From positions 1 through 12,052 of the forward strand of contig JADFGI010000051.1 in assembly GCA_022567815.1 (NCBI GenBank): a DNA stretch of 12,052 bases, read 5' to 3'. This DNA comes from Nitrospinota bacterium. Lineage in GTDB: Bacteria; Nitrospinota; Nitrospinia; Nitrospinales; VA-1. A program made the position numbers and the translations under genes. Position 1 is the first letter of the stretch. Every line of letters starts with the position of its first letter. The notes beneath the pieces are model-generated. The model had not been told where the DNA came from. It saw only the letters and a list, made by a program, of their open reading frames with translations, and did not search any database. This document shows positions 1 through 6,113 of this stretch, piece by piece.

Positions 1-1507
1 CGTTCTGGAAAGAGGACAGCATCCCGGTAAAAATATATTTGTGAAATTTCGCCATAATATTCCAGTACAACTGTCCCCAAAAAGGTTGGGGAATAAAATG
101 CGCCTTGAGAATCAGTCTGGTTCTATCAGAACCCTGCGGTTCCAGTATAATCTGAAGCCAGGACAGGCCGGGGGATAACATCTCCGCCCGCAGGAGCAAT
201 TGCTTGTTCATTTCCAATTTTTCCACCCGCCAGAAATCTATGGAGTCGCCTTCGCGCAGTTGATTTTCATCCCTTCTCCCACGGTTCAGACCCGGCCCCC
301 CTAACATCCTGTCCACCGCACCGCGAATCTGCCACAATAAATTGCCATGGACCCAGCCATGCTGGCCGCCGAGCCGGCAAATAATGGGGAAAATCACCTC
401 CGGACTCGCGGGAATTTCTATAGAATGCTCATCCATCAATAAATCAGAAGACTCATACTGGCTAAGCGGCAGAAGGTCCGTCATTCGTTCCGGGGGGACA
501 TCGCTCCAATGAGAAAATACGCGCGACTGCTCTTCCTTTTTAAGCGCCCATTCCACTGCCGTATTACAATCCAATGTTTCAAACGGCAAAATCTTTTGAA
601 TATCATTTTCCGTGCAAACCACATCGCTCTTCAAGCTACTGAGCAACATGGAGGTAATGTTAACCGGAACGGAATTGAAGAGATGTAGCCAATAAGCATA
701 CAGTCGGCACATCATTTTGGTTGGCAGGGGAACCCAGGAAACTTCAAACAGGCGAATGTTTTTTTTCATAATTTTAGCAAAAAGCCTGACGAGTTCTTTA
801 TAGGTAAAGATATCCTTGCCGCCTATCTGAAACACTCGGCTGGTCAGGTTTGGCGTTTCAAGTACGCCGACCAGATATTTGATGACATCCCGGATGGCAA
901 TCGGCTGGGATTTTGAATCGAATTCGGGAAGGAACGGAATCCAACGGTTATGCGTTACCAGGGATTTCACCAATTCGTAGGAAGCGCTTCCCGTTCCCAG
1001 GATCATGGCCGCCCGGAGACGGATCACCGGGATGGTTCCGCTGGAAAGAATGCTTCCGACCTCCATCCGGCTTTTCAAATGCTCCGACAGTTGTTCATTC
1101 ATATCTCCCAATCCGCCGATATAGATAATCCTTTTGACTTTGCACTCCTCAGCCACGTCAATAAAGTTTTGCGCCGCCAACTTATCCATTTCCGCGAATT
1201 CGTGATTTTTTGAACGCATGCTGTGGATCAGGTAATAGGCATATTCAATGCCTTTCAACGCAGGCCGCAACTCATCCTTATTGTGGCAATCGGCATAAAT
1301 CACTTCAATTCTGTCGTGAACCAGGAGTGCGGGCATGGTCGTCCGGCGAAACATGGACCGAACAAAATAACCTCGGGAAACCAGTTCAGGTATCAACCGG
1401 TGACCCACATAGCCGTTAGCGCCGGTCACTAAAACCCTGGTGTTGGCAGACAGGGGAGTGGTGGGAAGATCATCGCAATAGTGATAATTGACTTTTTCCG
1501 GATCCAT
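1..1507 (-). CDS. SDR-type NAD(P)-binding epimerase with C-terminal DUF2867 domain (3' end cut by window edge)
   Basis: I translated about 502 codons on the minus strand from ATG at 1507; the frame is still open at base 1, so the stop lies outside the window. The N-terminal half is an atypical short-chain dehydrogenase/reductase: the nucleotide-binding loop VLVTGANGYVG lies near residues 27-37, and later segments such as RIIYIGGLGD and PVIRLRAAMILGTGS fit the NAD(P)-dependent epimerase/NmrA-like fold. The C-terminal third carries the DUF2867 signature region (GRRDENQLREGDSIDFWRVE). Family members with this architecture are around 500 residues, and the last visible residues resemble the usual C-terminus, so probably only a few are missing. 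The start is firm: an in-frame TGA lies seven codons upstream, and a GAGGGG stretch precedes the ATG at a rather long spacing. The substrate is unknown; a role in modifying a sugar, quinone or lipid is only a family-level guess. It lies 111 bp downstream of the metallo-beta-lactamase gene on the same strand. Confidence 0.88.
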   Translation of the reverse strand, partial: MDPEKVNYHYCDDLPTTPLSANTRVLVTGANGYVGHRLIPELVSRGYFVRSMFRRTTMPALLVHDRIEVIYADCHNKDELRPALKGIEYAYYLIHSMRSKNHEFAEMDKLAAQNFIDVAEECKVKRIIYIGGLGDMNEQLSEHLKSRMEVGSILSSGTIPVIRLRAAMILGTGSASYELVKSLVTHNRWIPFLPEFDSKSQPIAIRDVIKYLVGVLETPNLTSRVFQIGGKDIFTYKELVRLFAKIMKKNIRLFEVSWVPLPTKMMCRLYAYWLHLFNSVPVNITSMLLSSLKSDVVCTENDIQKILPFETLDCNTAVEWALKKEEQSRVFSHWSDVPPERMTDLLPLSQYESSDLLMDEHSIEIPASPEVIFPIICRLGGQHGWVHGNLLWQIRGAVDRMLGGPGLNRGRRDENQLREGDSIDFWRVEKLEMNKQLLLRAEMLSPGLSWLQIILEPQGSDRTRLILKAHFIPQPFWGQLYWNIMAKFHKYIFTGMLSSFQN

Positions 1508-1590
1508 ATCGGGAATATAAGCCCCTCACGTTCATGCGCAACCCTTTGAACCTGAATGGCGACAATTTTTCTGCTAACTTAAGGTTCACC

Positions 1591-1647
1591 GGGGCTGGCG
1601 AGCATAGCGAGCGTAGCCCTAAACTCTTCCTCCCCGCGTTGCGGGGG
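1591..1647. repeat. Intergenic hairpin repeat, copy 1 (overlaps 3' end of the MBL gene)
   Basis: This copy has two parts. The first, 1591-1620, has outer arms GGGGCT and AGCCCT around two direct copies of GCGAGC. The second is a perfect hairpin, CCCCGC-GTT-GCGGGG, at 1632-1646. The whole stretch aligns with 3688-3742 with few mismatches, including the linker between the two parts. On the minus strand it encodes the last residues and the TAG stop of the metallo-beta-lactamase gene. I do not recognise the family; it behaves like a REP/MITE-type or terminator-associated repeat. Confidence 0.75.
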
Positions 1648-2470
1648 CAAAAAAGAAAGGATTGTGCTGTTTTTCTTCACCTACGGTGGTGGCCGGGCCG
1701 TGACCAGGAAACAGCCGGTAATGGCCAGGAAAGGTGAGCAGACGGTCGGTGATGGAATGATAGAGTCCCGGCCAGGAAGCGTTGGCGCGGCCCATGGATC
1801 CGGCGAAAATGGCGTCTCCCGATATAATGGATTCACCGACCCAGTATGATATCCCGCCCGGAGTATGACCGGGAGTGGCTATCACCTGAATCCGCAGATT
1901 TCCCAACTCGATCACTTCGCCATCCGCAATATGCCGAAGGTCATGACTGCCCGAAGGCCGGGGCTCTTTGGGATCAATCCATGTCGGGCAGTGGTATTCC
2001 CGGTCCAGGGTACTGAGTCCACCCGCGTGGTCGGGATGCGAATGCGTGAGCAGAATTTTCGAGGGGCGGACGTTCAATTCCACAGCTTTGCGGAGTATCG
2101 CCTCCGGGTTGGCCCCGGTGTCGATGATGGCCGTCTCCCTGGTTTCCCGGCAAATCAGGAGATAACATTTCACCGGATAAGATCCCATGAACACGTTGAG
2201 GCAAACCAGATCAAAGGGTCCGGGGTCCGGCGTGATTTCTTCAGGAGCCCACGCTTCGTTCGCTATGGCCGAAAGAGAAGGACCGTGTAAATCCAGGGCG
2301 GAGGCTAGTTTTTGAAGAACAGCCTCATCTGGGATCAGATCATAATTCTCCATCCGGCGAATATCTTCCAATGCAATATCGACGGATTGAGCCAAATCTT
2401 TTTGCGACCATGATTTACCGTCCCGCGCCTTTTCCAGGATATCTCCCAGTTCGTCTTCCAGTTGAGCCAT
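1619..2470 (-). CDS. XRE-like HTH domain fused to metallo-beta-lactamase-fold hydrolase
   Basis: The 283-residue protein has two domains. Residues about 8-70 look like an XRE/Cro-type helix-turn-helix (SQKDLAQSVDIALEDIRRME at 22-41). Residues about 85-270 are a metallo-beta-lactamase-fold hydrolase of the glyoxalase II-like group, with the metal-binding HSHPDH motif (H143, H145, D147, H148), H202 in ATPGHTPGG, the bridging aspartate D219 in SGDAIF, and H257 in FPGHGP. The metal site is therefore complete and the enzyme is expected to hydrolyse a thioester or ester; the substrate cannot be read. The HTH suggests DNA binding, possibly a sensor-regulator, but this is inference. The start at ATG 2470 is supported by an AAGGAAGGGG ribosome-binding stretch just upstream. 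The C-terminus is odd: the last nine residues (APATRGGRV) and the TAG stop are encoded by an intergenic repeat, whereas relatives would be expected to end near the NPFF segment. It sits 201 bp downstream of the FNT gene on the same strand. Confidence 0.9.
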   Translation of the reverse strand: MAQLEDELGDILEKARDGKSWSQKDLAQSVDIALEDIRRMENYDLIPDEAVLQKLASALDLHGPSLSAIANEAWAPEEITPDPGPFDLVCLNVFMGSYPVKCYLLICRETRETAIIDTGANPEAILRKAVELNVRPSKILLTHSHPDHAGGLSTLDREYHCPTWIDPKEPRPSGSHDLRHIADGEVIELGNLRIQVIATPGHTPGGISYWVGESIISGDAIFAGSMGRANASWPGLYHSITDRLLTFPGHYRLFPGHGPATTVGEEKQHNPFFFAPATRGGRV

Positions 2471-2533
2471 CGGACCCCTTCCTTTCTTCCCTGAATGAAC
2501 GACGCCGCCTCAAGCAGGAGACCTTTGCCTTCT

Positions 2534-2590
2534 GCCCCGTAGGGGTAAAGCGAGCGTCAGCCCAGCTTCTCTTCCCCGCGTTGCGGGGCG
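2534..2590. repeat. Intergenic hairpin repeat, copy 2
   Basis: The copy starts with a short CCCC-GTA-GGGG hairpin (2535-2545), continues with AGCGAGCGTCAGCCC, which matches AGCGAGCGTAGCCC of copy 1, and ends with the perfect hairpin CCCCGC-GTT-GCGGGG (2574-2588), identical to that of copy 1. It lies between the start of the metallo-beta-lactamase gene and the stop of the FNT gene, about 80 bases 3' of the latter. The left half is degenerate compared with copies 1 and 3. Confidence 0.65.
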
Positions 2591-2671
2591 ACTAGTAGCC
2601 ATGGGGAATAAAACCCACTGATGGGAATTATACCCCAATGTTGCGAAGATGCGGAAGGTTCTGGAAGGAAA

Positions 2672-3493
2672 CTACTTTTCGCTTTCAACTGAATGGAGAC
2701 CGTCGACGGTTGCGTCTTCATTTGAAAAATCCGCCGCCGCCAGCCAGTAAATCATGCCCACCATGACTCCGCCGCCAACCATGTTTCCGGCGGTCACAAA
2801 CAACTGATTGTGGAGAAATCCCGCAAACGAAATTTCCGGTCCGTGCGGAAGAAACATCGCCATGCTCAGCAAACTTTGATTGGCAATGCTGTGCTCAAAT
2901 CCGCTGGCGATAAAAGCGAACAGGCACCAGAAAATCATGATCAACTTTGCCGTATCGCTCTGGGTCCTGAGGGCAACCCAAACCGCGAGACACACCAGCC
3001 AGTTACAGAGAATTCCACGCAAAAACGCTTCCATCGCCCCCAGATTCATTTTCATGGCAGATACTTTCAGGATCAATGCCTGGGCTTCAGGCGTCAAACT
3101 ACCGGCATTCACAGCCAACCAGCCAAGAAACACCGATCCCAAAAAGTTTCCGATAAAACACAAGGTGAATAAAATAACGATCGAGCGAACGCCCACTTTT
3201 TTTCGCAGTCGGCCCACGGCAAACACCATGTTGTTGCCGGTGAACAATTCAGACCCGGCAAATATCACCAGACTCAAGGCGACTCCAAAACACGCGCCCA
3301 TAATTAATTTCAGGTAAGCGCCTCCTCCTCCGGCGGCAATGGGACCGCCAACAGAAAAAATCAGGACGATGCCGAATCCCAGGTAGATTCCCGCCAAGGC
3401 GGATAACAATAGATAACCCAGGGGAGACTTCAGCATGTACTGAATTTTTTTCTCCGCCATATGGGTGACTTTATTTATCTCTTCTACAAACAT
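2672..3493 (-). CDS. Formate/nitrite transporter (FNT) family channel
   Basis: This 273-residue integral membrane protein has the full FNT family pattern. About six hydrophobic segments lie near residues 27-47, 63-83, 106-128, 155-175, 183-203 and 224-253. The family blocks are visible: SELFTGNN (81-88), GNFLGS (115-120), LCNWLVCLAVW (162-172), the central pore histidine in FEHSIANQ (H201), and GNMVGGG near 236-242. FNT channels pass small monovalent anions or their acids (formate, nitrite, hydrosulfide) through a pentamer in the cytoplasmic membrane. Lying downstream of nirA on the same strand, this copy most likely imports nitrite for assimilation, but sequence alone does not separate NirC-like from FocA-like selectivity, so I give no symbol. 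The start at ATG 3493 has a very strong Shine-Dalgarno, AGGAGGT, seven bases upstream. The 260-bp gap to nirA contains repeat hairpins that could end or process the nirA transcript, so the channel may have its own expression control. Confidence 0.93.
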   Translation of the reverse strand: MFVEEINKVTHMAEKKIQYMLKSPLGYLLLSALAGIYLGFGIVLIFSVGGPIAAGGGGAYLKLIMGACFGVALSLVIFAGSELFTGNNMVFAVGRLRKKVGVRSIVILFTLCFIGNFLGSVFLGWLAVNAGSLTPEAQALILKVSAMKMNLGAMEAFLRGILCNWLVCLAVWVALRTQSDTAKLIMIFWCLFAFIASGFEHSIANQSLLSMAMFLPHGPEISFAGFLHNQLFVTAGNMVGGGVMVGMIYWLAAADFSNEDATVDGLHSVESEK

Positions 3494-3500
3494 AGAATCG

Positions 3501-3507
3501 ACCTCCT
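3501..3507 (-). promoter_or_regulatory. Strong Shine-Dalgarno of the FNT gene
   Basis: On the minus strand this reads AGGAGGT, seven bases before the ATG at 3493. It fixes that start over the internal ATG at residue 12 (HMAEKK) and suggests high translation independent of nirA. Confidence 0.75.
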
Positions 3508-3569
3508 TCTTCTATGAACTGTTTTTGTTATTAAGGGAAAATGAAAATGCAGAAGCACAGACTTCCCTG

Positions 3570-3751
3570 CCTATGCTCGCTCCCGCGCCAGCGTGACGCT
3601 GGACCCAACCAGCCTGGGGGCTGGCCCCAGTATTAACGTTCTATGAGTTTGTGGCTGACAAAATCTTACGCAGTGCTGAGTTTTTTAAGGGCTCGTGAGC
3701 ATAGCGAGCGGAGCCTTAAACTTTTCCTCCCGCGTAGCGGGGCGTAGCGGG
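3570..3751. repeat. Intergenic hairpin repeat, copy 3 (longest cluster)
   Basis: This cluster nearly fills the gap between the FNT start and the nirA stop. In order it holds: CTATGCTCGCT (3570-3580), an inverse match to the AGCGAGCATAG core; a perfect inverted repeat CCAGCGT-G-ACGCTGG (3588-3602); a hairpin CTGGGG-GCTGG-CCCCAG (3614-3630); TATTAACGTTCTATG (3631-3645), shared with copy 4; a larger stem at about 3686-3720 with arms TTAAGGGCTC and GAGCCTTAA; and CCCGC-GTA-GCGGG (3729-3741). The ten bases GCGTAGCGGG occur twice in a row (3732-3741, 3742-3751). The nirA stop codon lies three bases beyond. The 3686-3720 stem with flanking A/T runs could terminate transcription in both directions. 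Confidence 0.75.
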
Positions 3752-3753
3752 CA

Positions 3754-5340
3754 TTAAACTTCTGGAGAAACGAGCGCTTCCGGTTGAATATTTTCCTTGG
3801 AAATTGTTTCAACTTTTTTTCGCTTCTTCTGGCCTTTTTTACGGTGCATCTTTTGGCGCGTGTGGTAGGGAATGACCTGTTCCAAAACCGCGGGCAAAAT
3901 ATCGCACGGCACGTTTTCCATGATCTTGACAGCGAGCTTTGGATCGGGTCCGGCCCGGCCACCTACAAAAATATCCACCGCGTCCACAACTTCGTCCCCC
4001 CGTTTAATTCTCTTTCCAAGCAAACCGATGTCGGCGACCAGGTGGTTGCCGCACCCTGCCGGGCAACCGGACCAATGCATGGTGATCGGCGCGGTTTCGC
4101 TCAACGTTTCCTCCAGTTTGGAAGCGACCTCAAGCGCCCGGGCCTTGGTTTCAATGACCGCCAGATGACAATAATCGCTTCCCACGCAACTCACCAATCC
4201 CCGCATGATGCTGGAGGGATGGTAAACCAACTCCTTTAGAAGCGGCTCCTCCAACAGGTCACCCAGGTTTTTATCCGAGACGTTGGGGAGTATCAAAGTT
4301 TGCGCCGGGGAGATGCGGATTTCTCCATTGCCGTACCGCTCCGCCAGTTCCGCCAATTGCTCCAGTTTGTTTCCCATGATGCGGCCCACGGGAATTTTTA
4401 ATCCGACATAATTCATCAAAGGTTGTTTTTGCCGGTAAATGCCGATGTGTTCCGAACTTTCAACATTCCTTAATTCATTAGCGGCAGACGGCAAAGAACG
4501 CTTCAGTCGTTTTTCCAATTCCGAGCGAAATCGGTCAACACCCCACTCGTCGAGCAAAAATGCCAACCGGTTCTGCGAACGGTTCTCGCGGTTGCCATGA
4601 TCGCGAAATAAAAGAATCACCGCCGAACAAACTTCCAGCGCTTCTTCAGGCGTGACAAAGACATTCAAGGAAGAAGCAATCCGGTATCCCCCCGATCCCA
4701 GTTTGCCGCCAGCCAAGACATTGAATCCCAAAAGAGCCTCGCCTTTTTCATCCTTGCTGGCAGGAACCAGAGCCAAATCCTGCGTTTCCGCGTGCAGGCA
4801 ATTGTCTGGACAGCCGGTGATGGCAACGTTGAATTTTCTCGGCAGATTGGAAAATTCACGGTTATCAAGAATGTGTTGGGTCAATGCCAATACCTGTGGC
4901 GAAGCATTCAACAATTCCCCGGGATGAATGCCCGCCACCGGACACCCCATGATGTTGCGGACATTATCCAAGCCCGTCTGGGTAGAAGTCAGACCGTTCA
5001 TTTCCAACAACTCGAACACTTCCGGAATATTTTCAATTTTCAAATGCCGAATTTGAATCTGCTGGCGGGTGGTGATATCGATGACTCCGTTGCCAAACCC
5101 TTGCGCAATCTGGGCTAAAACTTTTATCTGATAGGAAAATGTCTGGCCGCTGGGAATCCGCACCCTCAGCATAAAGTGGCCCGGCGTGGGAGTCCTGAGA
5201 AACAGCCCGTACCATTTCAAGCGTTGAATATCATCTTCGCTAATTGATTCCCATCCCTCTTCGGAAAACCGGCGAATATCTTTCTTGATATCCAGACCAT
5301 CTTTTTCTAACTTTATCTGTTCGATTTTGTTCAACTGCAA
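3754..5340 (-). CDS. nirA: Ferredoxin-nitrite reductase (siroheme / 4Fe-4S)
   Basis: This 528-residue protein matches assimilatory ferredoxin-dependent nitrite reductase, which reduces nitrite to ammonium with six electrons in the cytoplasm. The two-fold nitrite/sulfite reductase architecture is visible: a first ferredoxin-like half (about 40-130, including RTPTPGHFMLRVRIPSGQ), the segment ITGCPDNCLHAETQDLALVP in the first half, and the cofactor-binding cysteines C385-X5-C391 (SCVGSDYC) and C426-X3-C430 (SGCPAGCGNH), which ligate the 4Fe-4S cluster and siroheme. Nitrite reductase is preferred over sulfite reductase from overall resemblance and from the adjacent FNT channel. There is no usable early ATG: an in-frame TAA lies three codons above the TTG at 5340, so translation starts at TTG 5340 or at TTG 5334. 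AGAGG (5343-5347) is only two bases from the former and eight from the latter, so 5334 may be the true start. The C-terminus has a lysine/arginine-rich tail (about 495-509) beyond the catalytic core. A large divergent control region lies upstream. Confidence 0.92.
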   Translation of the reverse strand: MQLNKIEQIKLEKDGLDIKKDIRRFSEEGWESISEDDIQRLKWYGLFLRTPTPGHFMLRVRIPSGQTFSYQIKVLAQIAQGFGNGVIDITTRQQIQIRHLKIENIPEVFELLEMNGLTSTQTGLDNVRNIMGCPVAGIHPGELLNASPQVLALTQHILDNREFSNLPRKFNVAITGCPDNCLHAETQDLALVPASKDEKGEALLGFNVLAGGKLGSGGYRIASSLNVFVTPEEALEVCSAVILLFRDHGNRENRSQNRLAFLLDEWGVDRFRSELEKRLKRSLPSAANELRNVESSEHIGIYRQKQPLMNYVGLKIPVGRIMGNKLEQLAELAERYGNGEIRISPAQTLILPNVSDKNLGDLLEEPLLKELVYHPSSIMRGLVSCVGSDYCHLAVIETKARALEVASKLEETLSETAPITMHWSGCPAGCGNHLVADIGLLGKRIKRGDEVVDAVDIFVGGRAGPDPKLAVKIMENVPCDILPAVLEQVIPYHTRQKMHRKKGQKKRKKVETISKENIQPEALVSPEV

Positions 5341-5737
5341 ATCCTCTTTTTAAAATTTAGTGAGCGATTTTTTAATAAAACCGAAAGGGGTTACAATTTC
5401 CGTGCCAAAACGGAAACGTCAATTAAGACCTTTATTTTTACCGGAATGCCTGGAGATAATTTAAAGAAGAGGGGTTTTCTGCTCAAAAATAGACCGTGGA
5501 TTTCTCTTTCTGCCTAAAAACCCATCAGAAGAAATTACTTTGCCTACTGGAAAAAACTGAAAAACCGGACCTTATGAAAAATTGTTTGGACGAAATATTT
5601 TGCGCCCAAAAGCACTCAATTTTGTCAGGCAAAAGGCGTTTATTTGTTGTAAAATAAGAGAATAGCTGATTATTGGAATATTGATAAATTTTATAAAAGT
5701 GATAACAGGATCGACCTTATTATCATAAGAGGAGATT
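5341..5737. other. Divergent intergenic control region between nirA and the small membrane protein
   Basis: This 397-base stretch separates two divergently read genes and holds no convincing gene. It is A/T-rich, especially at 5640-5735. Visible elements are the AGAGG site for nirA, an inverted repeat at 5397-5416, a TGATAA (5700-5705) to TTATCA (5720-5725) inverted repeat just upstream of the plus-strand gene, and AGAGGAG before its ATG. I found no promoter pair good enough to name, though promoters for both genes must lie here. Confidence 0.6.
5397..5416. promoter_or_regulatory. Inverted repeat upstream of nirA, possible operator
   Basis: TTTCCGT and ACGGAAA are perfect 7-base arms separated by GCCAAA, centred about 65 bases upstream of the nirA start. 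The position and dyad symmetry suit a transcription-factor site, for example one linked to nitrogen status, but the motif is not one I can assign to a regulator. No T-run follows, which argues against a terminator. Confidence 0.35.
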
Positions 5738-5820
5738 ATGGACACAATCGACCCGTCAGAGAAAGTTATGGGGACAGCCGACCCGTCAGGGGAGGTTATG
5801 AACTCAATCGATCAGTCCTT
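5738..5820 (+). repeat. 30-bp tandem repeat carrying ATG and ribosome-binding-like sequence
   Basis: There are two full units (5738-5767 and 5768-5797; 23 of 30 bases identical) and a partial third (5798-about 5820). Each unit begins with ATG, and each of the first two ends in a purine-rich stretch followed by GTT, so the next ATG has a possible ribosome-binding site. The unit keeps reading frame. Confidence 0.8.
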
Positions 5821-6088
5821 TGGCTTTTTATCAAAAATGGATTTTACAGTCCCGCTCGGCCAGGTCATGATATTTGCTTTGTTGACTTCCTTCTGTCTGA
5901 TTGTAGGAAAACACAAGATGGGACTTATCGCGGCCTACGGTTTTTTGTTCTACTGGGTTTTCATTTTGAACCAGGGATTTTTTATGAAACAGCTGGAGAA
6001 CACCGCCGGCGGCGTTTATGTATATGGCGCAATGGGCATGGTCATGGCTTTGGTAGGATTTGTAGGAGTTATAAAAAAAACCGAGTGA
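5738..6088 (+). CDS. Small three-helix membrane protein with repeated N-terminus, function unknown
   Basis: The 116-residue product has three likely membrane segments (about 39-57, 61-82 and 91-112), short loops, and ends in KKTE. I do not recognise the family. The N-terminal 27 residues are a degenerate tandem repeat of ten residues of the form M-x-x-x-D-P-S-x-x-V (MDTIDPSEKV, MGTADPSGEV, MNSIDQS), so three in-frame ATGs lie 30 bases apart at 5738, 5768 and 5798. The first has AGAGGAG upstream and the third has GGGGAGG. The start therefore cannot be settled by inspection; translation from 5798 would give a 96-residue protein that keeps all three helices. It is convergent with the DCC/LMF gene, with only 25 bases between the stops. 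It is divergent from nirA, which may or may not mean shared control. The conserved-looking membrane core supports a real gene. Confidence 0.78.
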   Translation: MDTIDPSEKVMGTADPSGEVMNSIDQSFGFLSKMDFTVPLGQVMIFALLTSFCLIVGKHKMGLIAAYGFLFYWVFILNQGFFMKQLENTAGGVYVYGAMGMVMALVGFVGVIKKTE

Positions 6089-6113
6089 CTCTTTCTTCCT
6101 TTTACCTGAGAAT

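Noticed and set aside
1865..2290. 141-codon plus-strand ORF across the metallo-beta-lactamase gene
   Set aside because: The minus-strand frame carries intact metal-binding motifs; the plus frame shows no recognisable features.
1..3751. Insertion sequence or integrated element carrying the repeats
   Set aside because: There is no transposase or integrase in the window and no matching target-site duplications around the repeat clusters that I could see.
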